Shown here: positions 6,811-13,820 of the stretch, in pieces
Layout of the letters: the number at the start of each line of letters is the position of its first letter
Numbering within the stretch: the first letter of the stretch is position 1
NCBI GenBank assembly: GCA_027035445.1
Contig: JALVUT010000090.1
Location: 1-16,158 of the forward strand
From: Thermococcus sp.
GTDB taxonomy: Archaea > Methanobacteriota_B > Thermococci > Thermococcales > Thermococcaceae
Length of the DNA stretch: 16,158 nt
Direction of reading: 5' to 3'
Made by a program: the position numbers and the translations under genes
Notes under the pieces: model-generated
What the model saw: only the letters and a program-made list of their open reading frames with translations
Told to the model about the DNA's origin: nothing
The model's database searches: none

Positions 6811-6839
6811 TCCTTCCCCTGAGGGGGATAGCGGGCAAT

Positions 6840-6917
6840 GGGCCGGTAGCCTAGCTAGGATAGGGCGGCGGCCTCCTAAGCCGCAGGTCCGGGGTTCAAA
6901 TCCCCGCCGGCCCGCCA
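6840..6917 (+). tRNA. tRNA-Arg (anticodon CCT)
   Basis: Acceptor GGGCCGG pairs with CCGGCCC. The D arm begins GCC and closes with GGC. Anticodon stem GCGGC pairs with GCCGC around loop CTCCTAA, giving anticodon CCT (reads AGG, a major arginine codon here). T stem is CGGGG/CCCCG. Discriminator G and encoded CCA follow. There is no intron. It is divergent from the Lrp gene, with which it seems to share a TATA element. Confidence 0.97.
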
Positions 6918-7070
6918 TAGGACTCTTTTGAAGAACCCGTGGACATACCCAGAAATCGTCCCCTCAGGGGAGTGAAGCCTCTATGGGAAGCCACTCACAG
7001 GGATGCACCTTACATGGGCTTTCCCGAAACCTTTAAATATCTCACTTTTTAGTTAATTTTAGTAAGGAAA
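6918..7070. other. tRNA 3' flank with short repeats
   Basis: This 150-base gap carries a small hairpin CCCC-TCA-GGGG (6960-6970), an imperfect stem GAGTG (6970-6974) with CACTC (6992-6996), and a direct repeat GAAGCC (6974-6979 and 6987-6992). The promoter of the next gene follows. The compact folded block could be an insertion-element end or a small RNA, but I cannot assign it. Confidence 0.35.
7032..7040 (+). promoter_or_regulatory. TATA box with good BRE
   Basis: TTTAAATAT follows CGAAACC, a very good match to the archaeal TFB recognition element plus TATA box. Transcription should start near 7060, leaving a leader of about 25 bases before the ATG at 7086. Confidence 0.7.
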
Positions 7071-7085
7071 TTGGGGATGGGGTTT

Positions 7086-7841
7086 ATGGTCTACGCTGTG
7101 GTTCTCGCCAATATTGCCGGGAACTTCCCGGCCCTGGCAGCAGCCCTCGAAGAGGTGGAGAAACTGAAAGAGGAGGGATACGAGATAGGGAAGTACTATG
7201 TTCTGGGGAATCTCGTGGGGCTCTTCCCATACCCCCAAGAGGTTCTGAACACACTTAAAGGCCTCCGGAAGGGCAACCAGCTTAAAGTGATCAGAGGTGA
7301 ACTCGATCAGCTCATAGCCGCCAGCGATCCGCACGCGGAAGGGAAGGACTACATTGATCGCCTTGACCTGAATCCATACATCAAAACCACGCTGAGGTAC
7401 ACATGGGAAAAACTGGAGCACGAAGGCCGAGAATCCCTCAGAGACACCCCCATATACCTTGTCGACAGAATTGGAAAGAACGATATATTCGGGGTTTACG
7501 GAAGCCCTCTAAATCCATTTGAAGGCAGAGTTCTTCCAGAACAGCCATCAAGCTACTATGAAACCATAATGAGGCCTGTCAAAGATTACGAGATGCTCTT
7601 GGTGGCCTCCCCGCGGTATCCGGTTAACGCCATGACGCGCTATGGACGCATAGTATGCCCAGGAAGCCTCGGGTTCCCGCCCGGAAGAGCCCACAAAACA
7701 ACCCTCGGCCTAGTGGACACCGAGACCCTTCACACCAAATTCATCGAGGTAGAATACGATAAAAAGCTCGTGGAAGAGCGTATAAAAAAAGAGGGATTGC
7801 CCAACGAACTGATCAGGATCCTCTACCATGGAAAGACATAA
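7086..7841 (+). CDS. Degenerate calcineurin-like phosphoesterase homologue
   Basis: A 251-residue protein with the outline of a YfcE-like metallophosphoesterase: start MVYAVVLANIAGN aligns with the family's ISDIHGN start, followed by YVLGNLVGLFPYPQEVL, VIRGELD, a GVYGSPLNPF segment and GRIVCPGSLGFPPG. Nearly every metal ligand is replaced: the D-x-H pair is N9 and A11, the GD motif is G41-N42, GNHD reads GELD (71-74), the HGSP histidine is Y138, and the GHTH motif reads ASPR (174-177). It is probably not a metal-dependent phosphatase and may bind a ligand or partner instead. The ATG at 7086 is preferred over starts at 7071 and 7077 because it gives the family N-terminus and has GGGGAT upstream. 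Its end overlaps the flippase gene by 29 bases, tail to tail. Confidence 0.8.
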   Translation: MVYAVVLANIAGNFPALAAALEEVEKLKEEGYEIGKYYVLGNLVGLFPYPQEVLNTLKGLRKGNQLKVIRGELDQLIAASDPHAEGKDYIDRLDLNPYIKTTLRYTWEKLEHEGRESLRDTPIYLVDRIGKNDIFGVYGSPLNPFEGRVLPEQPSSYYETIMRPVKDYEMLLVASPRYPVNAMTRYGRIVCPGSLGFPPGRAHKTTLGLVDTETLHTKFIEVEYDKKLVEERIKKEGLPNELIRILYHGKT

Positions 7842-9135
7842 AAACCGAAAGCATCCTTCTGAGATCCTTTCTTTCGTAGAAAATAAAGAAGCCAGCGGCC
7901 ATCAAAAGGGCGGTTTTTGAAATGAAAACTGACAACTGAAGGAGAACAGCGATCAAAAGGGGGCCGTACACCGCCGGGGAAACGGAGAGGAAACGCCTTG
8001 AATAGAAGGCAGTTCCAAGGAGTATGGTACAGTATCCAAGGATCAGGCCGACCATCACTCCAATAGCCCCATAGACCGGGATCAGTAAAAACCAAAGAAA
8101 GAATGAGACAGAGGCTCCTAGCAGGGAAACGACCGTACCGTTTTTCACGTAGGCCGTTGAGTTGAGCGCAACTATACTCGGGTTGTAGGCTATGTAAACT
8201 TCCATTGCTATAAGGGCAAGGTAGAAGGAGTCACCCACATCAAAACCAAAGAAGAGAATAAGCAGTTCCCTTCCTACGAGCATCAGGAAGAACACCACTA
8301 AACCCGTCGCTACTGTAAGGAAAATTGTGATTTCCTCCGAGAGTCGCCTTACGTACCCCTGTTCATCACGCCCGTATTTATAGGAAAAAAGCGGCATTAT
8401 AGCGGACTGCAGAACCTGTGGTAGATACGTCAGAAGGAACGCTGCAGAGAGAGCTGCGGAGACCGTTCCCGCTACATCCGGCCCCCCGAGGTGATCGCTT
8501 AAAAAATACGGTCCCTGAACCAGGAACACACCGGATAGCGTGCCCACAAATGCAAAGAAGGAGTAAGAAAGAAGGAGGTGGAATTCTCCAAGGCGCGGTG
8601 CTCCCAGAAGGTTGAACAGAACTAGGTAGAAAAAGGCAATGAACGAGATTAAACCTAGGAAGAGCAGGTAGGGAGCATAGACATTGCGGATCAGAAAACC
8701 CACCAAAAAACCCGAGAATGCGATGAGGACGACATAGGCATAGTGCTCCCCCCTGTGTATTCCATAAAGAAAGAACCGGAATGTCAGTTGAAACGCCCTA
8801 AAGACCGCAATTAGAGCAAAATATGGATTCACTGGCAAAATGACCAGCCCTATAAAAGGGAGCATGAATGAGGGGCCCGTTATGGCACGGATGGATTGCC
8901 ACCTCCCCCTGCCGAGGAACTCGGATGAGTACTTTCCAAGGGCCACTGCAAAGAAGCTAAGAGGTATTGCCAAGAGGAACGCCTGGGATACGAGGGAGTT
9001 GGCCCTGCCGAGTTCCTCAACTCCAAATCGCCTTGAAACAGCGACACTGTATATAAACCTGCTGAGACCGGTTAACCCTAAGGCCACCACTGAGGCCATG
9101 GAATGCCTCAGCAAAATGTGACGCTCGTAGTTCAT
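7813..9135 (-). CDS. MATE/PST-type polysaccharide flippase-like membrane protein
   Basis: A 440-residue integral membrane protein with about twelve hydrophobic segments spread along its length, and a start region SRFIYSVAVSRRFGVEELGRAN typical of Wzx/PST transporters of the MVF superfamily (the 'SR-FG-EE-G' element at about 33-44). Such proteins move lipid-linked oligosaccharides across the membrane for surface glycans or N-glycosylation. No glycosyltransferase genes lie nearby, so the substrate is unknown. The ATG at 9135 has only a weak ribosome site; an internal Met at residue 13 is an alternative start. It lies 24 bases behind the FUN14 gene on the same strand, so both are probably co-transcribed. 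The final charged tail is short. Confidence 0.85.
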   Translation of the reverse strand: MNYERHILLRHSMASVVALGLTGLSRFIYSVAVSRRFGVEELGRANSLVSQAFLLAIPLSFFAVALGKYSSEFLGRGRWQSIRAITGPSFMLPFIGLVILPVNPYFALIAVFRAFQLTFRFFLYGIHRGEHYAYVVLIAFSGFLVGFLIRNVYAPYLLFLGLISFIAFFYLVLFNLLGAPRLGEFHLLLSYSFFAFVGTLSGVFLVQGPYFLSDHLGGPDVAGTVSAALSAAFLLTYLPQVLQSAIMPLFSYKYGRDEQGYVRRLSEEITIFLTVATGLVVFFLMLVGRELLILFFGFDVGDSFYLALIAMEVYIAYNPSIVALNSTAYVKNGTVVSLLGASVSFFLWFLLIPVYGAIGVMVGLILGYCTILLGTAFYSRRFLSVSPAVYGPLLIAVLLQLSVFISKTALLMAAGFFIFYERKDLRRMLSVFMSFHGRGS

Positions 9136-9159
9136 AAACTCAGAAAGAAGGGGAAGGAT

Positions 9160-9459
9160 TTAACCTTTGTGGAATCCCAGGTAGAAGCCCGCGAGGAACG
9201 CCCCGCTACCCGGGAGGATCCCAAGGATCTTTTCCCCAAGACCAATTATCTGACTTCCAAGACCACCCGCCAGATTAAAGAGCTTATCCGTGTTGATTGT
9301 GATAACCCCCTTCTGCTGAAGCCAGAAGAGGCTGAGTAGGTACGCTCCTATAAGTGCCATTGCGAGTTTGATGAACTTCTTGAGTGCGAATCCCGTGATT
9401 AGCCCTGCGATTCCACCAATTCCAATGTCCCCCATCATGCCATTTATGTTAAAGTCCAT
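9160..9459 (-). CDS. FUN14 family membrane protein
   Basis: A 99-residue hydrophobic protein matching the FUN14 family (related to eukaryotic mitochondrial FUNDC1). The signature is seen at residues 10-58: GDIGIGGIAGLITGFALKK with glycine-rich membrane helix and KK boundary, a second helix through LLSLFWLQQ, then KGVITINTDKL. A third hydrophobic, glycine-rich segment closes the protein (about 80-97). Function in archaea is not established. The ATG at 9459 has a textbook GGTGAT five to six bases upstream. Candidate TATA elements on this strand are TTTTATTC near 9491-9499 and TTTAAAAG near 9513-9520. It is divergent from the PadR gene and upstream of the flippase gene. Confidence 0.85.
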   Translation of the reverse strand: MDFNINGMMGDIGIGGIAGLITGFALKKFIKLAMALIGAYLLSLFWLQQKGVITINTDKLFNLAGGLGSQIIGLGEKILGILPGSGAFLAGFYLGFHKG

Positions 9460-9569
9460 CCTATCACCCTAGTAGTATTTTGATCCATGGAGAATAAAAC
9501 GTTTTCCCAAAACTTTTAAATTATACTGGATTAAAATATTTAGAACAAGTAAAATGAGGAGTGAGTGAG
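9460..9569. promoter_or_regulatory. Divergent promoter region FUN14 / PadR
   Basis: This AT-rich gap carries TATA-like elements for both directions: TTTTAAATTATA around 9514-9525 and TTAAAATATTTA around 9531-9542 for PadR, and TTTTATTC or TTTAAAAG on the minus strand for FUN14. PadR regulators commonly control their own and adjacent genes, so this gap is the natural candidate operator, although I see no clear palindrome. Confidence 0.5.
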
Positions 9570-9896
9570 ATGACGACCCCGATGGAAAGACTCAGGAACA
9601 AGATCACTAAGGAGGTGCTCTGGGTTTACATCCTCCGTCTGCTCAAAGAGCGCCCCATGTATGCATACGAACTAAAACAACATATTAGAGAGGCGTTCAA
9701 CTTTGAACCTGCCACTGTGAGCTCTTACGTTGTGCTCTACAAACTTGAGAAGGATGGGTACGTGACTGCAGAATGGCAGGAAAGCGGAACCGGAAAGCCC
9801 TCACGGAAGTACTACAAACTGACACCTGAGGGAGAGCGGTTGCTGGAAGGCGGTCTCAACTTCCTCGAAGAGACCCTCAGAAAACTTAGAGGATGA
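9570..9896 (+). CDS. PadR family transcriptional regulator
   Basis: A 108-residue winged-helix protein of the PadR family. The core is LKERPMYAYELKQHI followed by recognition-helix region ATVSSYVVLYKLEKDGYV and the wing SGKPxRKYYKLTPEGERLL, then a short coiled C-terminal helix for dimerisation. It is the short (s2-type) PadR with no large ligand domain. The frame opens at a GTG (9561) but ATG at 9570 is preferred, with GAGGAGTG just upstream. It is divergent from the FUN14-flippase pair, which it may regulate (inference from position). The effector is unknown. Its end faces the L40e gene across 40 bases. Confidence 0.88.
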   Translation: MTTPMERLRNKITKEVLWVYILRLLKERPMYAYELKQHIREAFNFEPATVSSYVVLYKLEKDGYVTAEWQESGTGKPSRKYYKLTPEGERLLEGGLNFLEETLRKLRG

Positions 9897-9936
9897 ACAC
9901 GCCAGCTTTCCAGACAAAAGTATGGAAGAAGGACAG

Positions 9937-10095
9937 TCAGCGTCCCACTCCACCACGCGGCTCCCTTGCCTTCGGCCGAAGCCCCTTGTAACCGCACTTT
10001 CTACATTTCTTGGCCTTCCATGGATTAGTGGCACCGCAACGCATGCAGATATATTTCCTGAATATTCTGGCCTCAGCTTCCGGAAATCTTGCCAT
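9937..10095 (-). CDS. rpl40e: Ribosomal protein L40e
   Basis: A 52-residue zinc-ribbon protein of the large ribosomal subunit. Cysteines 17, 20, 31 and 34 (CMRC ... CRKC) bind zinc; the rest is strongly basic, as in archaeal and eukaryotic L40e. The ATG at 10095 follows GGTGAT four bases upstream; a longer frame to 10131 is ignored because it has no ribosome site and passes through the promoter. A TATA-like CTTAAAAATATT at 10135-10146 sits between it and the tRNA-Leu, so it likely has its own promoter, at the end of the ribosomal cluster. Confidence 0.95.
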   Translation of the reverse strand: MARFPEAEARIFRKYICMRCGATNPWKAKKCRKCGYKGLRPKAREPRGGVGR

Positions 10096-10134
10096 TTGAA
10101 TCACCCCACGATCCTGAATCCAAACAGACATTCA

Positions 10135-10146
10135 ATATTTTTAAGG
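10135..10146 (-). promoter_or_regulatory. TATA-like element of rpl40e
   Basis: On the minus strand CTTAAAAATATT lies about 45 bases before the L40e ATG and just after the 3' end of tRNA-Leu. It implies a transcription start near 10114 and a short leader with GGTGAT. Confidence 0.55.
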
Positions 10147-10149
10147 CTT

Positions 10150-10237
10150 TGGTGCGGGGGACGGGATTCGAACCCGCGTAGCCCTGCGGCAGCGGATCTT
10201 AAGTCCGCCCCCTTTGGCCAGGCTCGGGCACCCCCGC
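10150..10237 (-). tRNA. tRNA-Leu (anticodon TAA)
   Basis: Class II tRNA with acceptor GCGGGGG/CCCCCGC, anticodon stem GCGGA/TCCGC around loop CTTAAGA (anticodon TAA), a long variable arm, T loop TTCGAAT, discriminator A and encoded CCA. It sits 44 bases after the rpsB stop. A TATA-like TTTTTATC at 10266-10273 on this strand, 33 bases upstream, suggests its own promoter. Confidence 0.96.
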
Positions 10238-10265
10238 ATGCCCCAGAGTAGGGGAGCGAGGATAA

Positions 10266-10273
10266 GATAAAAA
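10266..10273 (-). promoter_or_regulatory. Possible TATA box of tRNA-Leu(TAA)
   Basis: TTTTTATC on the minus strand is centred about 33 bases before the tRNA, the same spacing seen at the two tRNA-Arg genes. It lies in the 44-base gap after rpsB. Confidence 0.5.
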
Positions 10274-10281
10274 TGTTTCCC

Positions 10282-10887
10282 TCAACCCCTGATGATTCTC
10301 ATCTCAAAGTCCTCAATCGGGACTTTGAAATCTTCCCTGTTCTCAACCTCTTTCCTGTTGTAGAGAACCTCCCTGGCGAGGATCCAGTAGAGGAGGGCCA
10401 GGGCCTTCCTGCCCTTGTTGTTGGTCGGGATAGCAAGATCGACGTAACTGAGGAAGTTCTCGGTGTCCACGAAGGCCACTACGGGTACACCTATCTCTAT
10501 GGCCTCCTTCATCGCCTGATGGTCAGCCCTGGGATCGGTGACTATAAGGACGTCCGGTTCAAGGAAGTTCTTGACCTGTGGGTTGGTCATGGTTCCAGGA
10601 AGGAAACGGCCCGGTACGGTTCTGGCACCGGTGACCTCTCCGAACTTCTTTACAGGCTTCTGTCCGTAGAGTCTGACGCTCACGGCAAGAATGCTCTCAG
10701 GGTCGAACTTGGCGAGAAACTTACCCGCAACGCGGAGCCTCTCATCGGTTTTCCTGACGTCAAGGACGTAGAGACCGTCCTGTCTGACGCGGTAGATGAA
10801 CTTCTTCATGTCCTGGGTCTTCTGCTGGGTTCCGATGTGGACGCCCGCAGCAAGATACTGATCAAGCGGAACGAGGTATTCCTCCAT
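10282..10887 (-). CDS. rps2: Ribosomal protein S2
   Basis: Small-subunit ribosomal protein, 201 residues, typical of archaeal S2 (SA/uS2). Visible family motifs: N-terminal [27 protein letters not shown], and [19 protein letters not shown] with [12 protein letters not shown] leading to a [10 protein letters not shown] element. The start is the ATG at 10887, with GGAGGT about eight bases upstream; an in-frame extension to 10908 would overlap the preceding gene and lacks a ribosome site. It follows the enolase-like gene by 17 bases and should be co-transcribed with it. Confidence 0.97.
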   Translation of the reverse strand: MEEYLVPLDQYLAAGVHIGTQQKTQDMKKFIYRVRQDGLYVLDVRKTDERLRVAGKFLAKFDPESILAVSVRLYGQKPVKKFGEVTGARTVPGRFLPGTMTNPQVKNFLEPDVLIVTDPRADHQAMKEAIEIGVPVVAFVDTENFLSYVDLAIPTNNKGRKALALLYWILAREVLYNRKEVENREDFKVPIEDFEMRIIRG

Positions 10888-10904
10888 TTTTCCAACCTCC
10901 TTTA

Positions 10905-11930
10905 TCATCCTTCAAAGGTTATTATCCTCCCTCTTTCACCTAAATCTTCGGCGATACGAATCAACTCATTCAGCTTGGCAATGGAGTCCATCCTAAGAAC
11001 CATCGCCGGGCATTTAAGACCAACCGCAAGATGCGGTAGTGCCCCGTCGGAGGACTCGTACCTGGCCTCCGCCAGGATGGGTGTTATTCTCTCTGATCTA
11101 GCATCGTTCACCAAGTTGTATAAGTCGGTCAGTGTACCGAGGTTTATGGGCCTTATTGACAGTGCATTATAGTAGCGCCTGTCCAGTATATCCCTCCCGC
11201 GGAACAGGTGCTCCCCGTCTACAAATACACCGTGAGTTCCGGCTATGAGCTCGAGGAACAGCTCCTCTTCTCCGATGGGCTTTATGTAGGAAACGTTGTT
11301 GTCCTCAACTATGGACAGGAGTTCCTCTGCCTCCATGGGTCTCTTCTGAACAAGACCAATGGAGATTTCCAGGCCAAGTTTCTCCCCGGCCTTTTCAGCC
11401 GCCTCTGAAAGGGTTTCTAGGGAGAGCCTTTCTGCAACTTCAAGCACGCTGGAGGCTGCATCCACCACGTCGGTTATCTCCATCAAATCCCTGACCATGA
11501 TGTAGTAATTAAAGTTCTCATCGGCGGTCATTTCGAGTATCGGAACCGGGAGTTCGGTGGTGAAAGTGCCCCCGATGTAGGCGTACAGAGGCATCTTCCT
11601 GGCATTAGAAGCCGCCTTTGCAACGGCCATCGAGACTGCAAGTGCAGTATTGGCCCCAATGTGACTGAAGTTTTCTGTGCCATCTATTTCCCAAAGGTAG
11701 CTGTCAACGAGCTCCTGCTCACTCGCATCAAATCCTATGATCTCGGGTCCAATTATCTCATCAACTTCGCTTACGGCCCTGTGAGCCTCCGCAATGTACA
11801 GCTCGGGGTCATCGTCTATCGGAGCTGCAAAGCGGCCGAAACCCGAATCTGTAACCACGTCAACCTCAACCGAGTATCTCCCACCTTTGAGCACCGTTAC
11901 CCTGCCAACTACGTTTTCTATGACGGTCAT
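10905..11930 (-). CDS. Enolase-like protein, probably not an active enolase
   Basis: A 341-residue relative of enolase, about 90 residues shorter than the usual enzyme. Homology is clear in [20 protein letters not shown] (83-102), MPLYAYIGG (113-121), [12 protein letters not shown] (259-270) and HLAVGLKCP (300-308). The catalytic parts are changed: the DSRGNPTVE entry reads LKGGRYSVE, the mobile loop VPSGAST reads APIDDDP, the NGG-HA segment after LPVP is lost, the catalytic lysine of IK-NQIGT is Arg260, and SHRSGETED reads ARYESSDGA. It is therefore unlikely to convert 2-phosphoglycerate. Its fixed place between rpoK and rpsB suggests a translation-related or structural role (inference). It starts six bases after rpoK. 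Confidence 0.85.
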   Translation of the reverse strand: MTVIENVVGRVTVLKGGRYSVEVDVVTDSGFGRFAAPIDDDPELYIAEAHRAVSEVDEIIGPEIIGFDASEQELVDSYLWEIDGTENFSHIGANTALAVSMAVAKAASNARKMPLYAYIGGTFTTELPVPILEMTADENFNYYIMVRDLMEITDVVDAASSVLEVAERLSLETLSEAAEKAGEKLGLEISIGLVQKRPMEAEELLSIVEDNNVSYIKPIGEEELFLELIAGTHGVFVDGEHLFRGRDILDRRYYNALSIRPINLGTLTDLYNLVNDARSERITPILAEARYESSDGALPHLAVGLKCPAMVLRMDSIAKLNELIRIAEDLGERGRIITFEG

Positions 11931-11936
11931 AGCCCA

Positions 11937-12110
11937 TCAGCTCGGTCTTATTACGGTAAGGGGTACCACCCCCTTCTCGAACTCCAAAAGGGCTGCCTCA
12001 AGTGGGCTGATCCCTTCTGGAACGTCTATCAGGAGTGGAGCTCCCATCGCTATCTGGAGGGCCCTTGCCCCCACGATCCTTGCCCTTTCAAACCTTGTGT
12101 ACCTGAACAT
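11937..12110 (-). CDS. rpoK: RNA polymerase subunit RpoK
   Basis: A 57-residue subunit of archaeal RNA polymerase (homologue of eukaryotic RPB6 and bacterial omega), which helps assemble and stabilise the largest subunit. The sequence [19 protein letters not shown] and [21 protein letters not shown] is diagnostic. The ATG at 12110 is chosen over an in-frame GTG at 12119, because GGTGGT lies four bases before it and the protein then begins MFRYTRFE. It sits directly behind tRNA-Pro and six bases before the enolase-like gene. Confidence 0.97.
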   Translation of the reverse strand: MFRYTRFERARIVGARALQIAMGAPLLIDVPEGISPLEAALLEFEKGVVPLTVIRPS

Positions 12111-12130
12111 CCCAACCACCCATGCGAATT

Positions 12131-12208
12131 TGGTGGGGCCGCCGGGATTTGAACCCGGGTCTCCGGCACCCCAAGCCGGGAGGATAGACCAAGCTACCCC
12201 ACGGCCCC
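12131..12208 (-). tRNA. tRNA-Pro (anticodon GGG)
   Basis: Acceptor GGGGCCG/CGGCCCC, anticodon stem CCGGC/GCCGG around loop TTGGGGT (anticodon GGG), T arm with TTCAAAT, discriminator A and encoded CCA. It lies between rpoN (16 bases upstream) and rpoK (20 bases downstream) on the same strand. No good TATA box is found at the usual distance (only AGATAATG near 12244-12250), so it is probably cut out of the operon transcript. Confidence 0.96.
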
Positions 12209-12224
12209 CCAGAAATGCGGTTTT

Positions 12225-12422
12225 TCAGTAGACCTTGTAGACCATTATCTGATCGATGAGCTCAACGTGGCTCAGGAGGGTTCTCCTGCAGCAGTACCTC
12301 TCCACACCAAGGTCGTCAAGGACTTTCTCAGGGTCTTCGCCCTTCTCGACCCGGGCCTTAAACTCATAGTATTTGTCTCCTATGATCTTTCCGCAAGTGA
12401 AACACCTTACGGGAACTATCAC
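12225..12422 (-). CDS. rpoN: RNA polymerase subunit RpoN
   Basis: A 65-residue zinc-binding subunit of archaeal RNA polymerase, homologue of eukaryotic RPB10. Zinc ligands are C7 and C10 (CFTC) and C44-C45 (ERYCCRR), with the typical end [17 protein letters not shown]. Start choice is delicate: GTG at 12431, ATG at 12428 and GTG at 12422 are all in frame. I choose GTG 12422 because GGTGAT lies four bases upstream and the protein then begins [12 protein letters not shown], as in relatives. An ATG start would add only two residues. It follows rpsI by about 40 bases and precedes tRNA-Pro. Confidence 0.95.
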   Translation of the reverse strand: MIVPVRCFTCGKIIGDKYYEFKARVEKGEDPEKVLDDLGVERYCCRRTLLSHVELIDQIMVYKVY

Positions 12423-12461
12423 CCACATCACCCTCTCTCAAATGAAGATTAAAGGAAGCCA

Positions 12462-12869
12462 TCAGCGGTAGGACTTCTGCCTCTTGGCCCTTGGACCTTT
12501 GGTCGATCGGTTGGGCTTGTGGGGCTCGGTTCTCCTGCTGTCCCCAACGAGCATGGTTCTGTCGTACTTCATAAACTTTTCCTTCAGGTTCATGTCGTTG
12601 GTCCACTCCACAAGGGCCCTTGCTACGGCGACACGGGCGGCCTCGGCCTGCCCCATGAAGCCACCACCCTCGACTTTAACGTCGATATCGACCTTGCTAA
12701 CTATCTCCTCACCGGCAAGGACGAGCGGTTCCATAATGGTGAAGCGTGCGATCTCCGGTTCGATTATCTCAACGGGCCTGTAATTGACTCTGATACGGCC
12801 TTTTCCTTCCCTTATAGTGGCCCTCGCGATGGCCGTCTTTCTCTTACCAGCAGTCTGAATGACCTTCAT
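12462..12869 (-). CDS. rps9: Ribosomal protein S9
   Basis: Small-subunit ribosomal protein uS9, 135 residues. It begins [24 protein letters not shown] and ends with the basic tail RAKRQKSYR, whose final arginine reaches the P-site tRNA in ribosomes. GGTGAG lies five bases before the ATG and overlaps the stop codon of the L13 gene, so the two are translated in tandem. A longer upstream frame overlaps rpl13 and is discarded. Confidence 0.97.
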   Translation of the reverse strand: MKVIQTAGKRKTAIARATIREGKGRIRVNYRPVEIIEPEIARFTIMEPLVLAGEEIVSKVDIDVKVEGGGFMGQAEAARVAVARALVEWTNDMNLKEKFMKYDRTMLVGDSRRTEPHKPNRSTKGPRAKRQKSYR

Positions 12870-12879
12870 TTTTCTCACC

Positions 12880-13308
12880 TCAGAACTTTCCACCGAGGAA
12901 CTTGGCGACCTCTCCAACGGTAACGTACTTCGGTGTGGCAAGCCTTGAAGCATCAGCCTCGATTATCGTCTCAAACTCTTTACCTTCAAAGTCCCTAGGA
13001 ACACCAGCGTAAACCCTGAGTCTCCTGTAGGCCTTCCTTCCCCTGTCGGTTTTCCAAGGGAGCATCCCCCGGACCGTTCTTCTGACTATCTCATCACTTC
13101 TCTTCGGGTAAAACGGACCCTTCCTAGGGTTGCTCCTGGTTCTGAGCTTGATCCTCCGCTTATATTTGGCAAATACATACTCCCTGTTGCCGGTGATGAC
13201 GGCCTTGTCAGCGTTAACTATGGTGATTTCCTCGCCCTTAAGGAGCATTTTGGCAACCTTTGAGGCAAGTCTCCCGAGTACGAGTCCTTCAGCGTTAATT
13301 ATCCTCAT
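12880..13308 (-). CDS. rpl13: Ribosomal protein L13
   Basis: Large-subunit ribosomal protein uL13, 142 residues. Family features: start [16 protein letters not shown] with [23 protein letters not shown], then [24 protein letters not shown] and [15 protein letters not shown]. The ribosome site GGAGTGAT spans the stop codon of the preceding L18e gene; the stop of this gene in turn lies in the ribosome site of S9. It is part of the conserved archaeal L18e-L13-S9-RpoN-RpoK block. Confidence 0.97.
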   Translation of the reverse strand: MRIINAEGLVLGRLASKVAKMLLKGEEITIVNADKAVITGNREYVFAKYKRRIKLRTRSNPRKGPFYPKRSDEIVRRTVRGMLPWKTDRGRKAYRRLRVYAGVPRDFEGKEFETIIEADASRLATPKYVTVGEVAKFLGGKF

Positions 13309-13314
13309 GACCCA

Positions 13315-13680
13315 TCACTCCATTATGATTACTCCACTACCCCTAGGGTTCCTCTCAAGGAGATCCACAATGGTGATAGCCTCCCCACCGGCTTCGATTA
13401 TCTTCCGCCTTGCACCATCGCTGAACTTCCATGCAGCGACGATCACCTTATGCTCAAGCCTTCCAGCACCAAGGACGTTACCCGGGACTACGACCGTATC
13501 ACCTTCCTTGGTGTAACGGTTGATCCTGCTGATGTTGACCCCAGCCTTCTGTCTCCTCGGTTTCTCAAGACGCCAAGCTATGTCCTTCCATATTTCCACT
13601 CCTTCCTCATTGGATCTCTTTTTAAGGTAACGGATGAGCCTCCTCAGGTTTATGTCAGTCGGACCAGTTCTCTTAACCAT
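13315..13680 (-). CDS. rpl18e: Ribosomal protein L18e
   Basis: Large-subunit ribosomal protein L18e (related to bacterial L15), 121 residues, beginning [21 protein letters not shown] and containing [21 protein letters not shown] and [21 protein letters not shown]. Two ATGs lie close together (13686 and 13680). The second is chosen, since AAGGAGGA is six bases upstream of it but touches the first. The open frame continues upstream through the tRNA-Leu gene, which is not coding. No TATA box is visible between the tRNA and this gene. Confidence 0.96.
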   Translation of the reverse strand: MVKRTGPTDINLRRLIRYLKKRSNEEGVEIWKDIAWRLEKPRRQKAGVNISRINRYTKEGDTVVVPGNVLGAGRLEHKVIVAAWKFSDGARRKIIEAGGEAITIVDLLERNPRGSGVIIME

Positions 13681-13731
13681 GAACATTCCTCCTTCACAAT
13701 TCTCGCACCGAGGGACGGGTGAACGTGAATT

Positions 13732-13819
13732 TGGTGCGGGGGCGGGGATTTGAACCCCGGAACCCCTGCGGGACGGGACCCTGAATCCCGCGCCTTTGAC
13801 CAGGCTCGGCAACCCCCGC
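13732..13819 (-). tRNA. tRNA-Leu (anticodon CAG)
   Basis: Class II tRNA with acceptor GCGGGGG/CCCCCGC, anticodon stem CGGGA/TCCCG around loop TTCAGGG (anticodon CAG), long variable arm, T loop TTCAAAT, discriminator A and encoded CCA. Its first base lies one nucleotide after the rpoD stop codon, so any promoter of its own must lie inside rpoD; a TATA box is present there. Confidence 0.96.
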
Positions 13820-13820
13820 G

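Noticed and set aside
10273..11172. Long plus-strand open frame of about 299 codons
   Set aside because: It is the antisense of rps2 and the enolase-like gene, which have clear family motifs, ribosome sites and operon context on the minus strand.
11661..12231. Plus-strand frames across rpoK and tRNA-Pro
   Set aside because: They are shadows; peptides such as [12 protein letters not shown] are the usual false translation of a tRNA gene.
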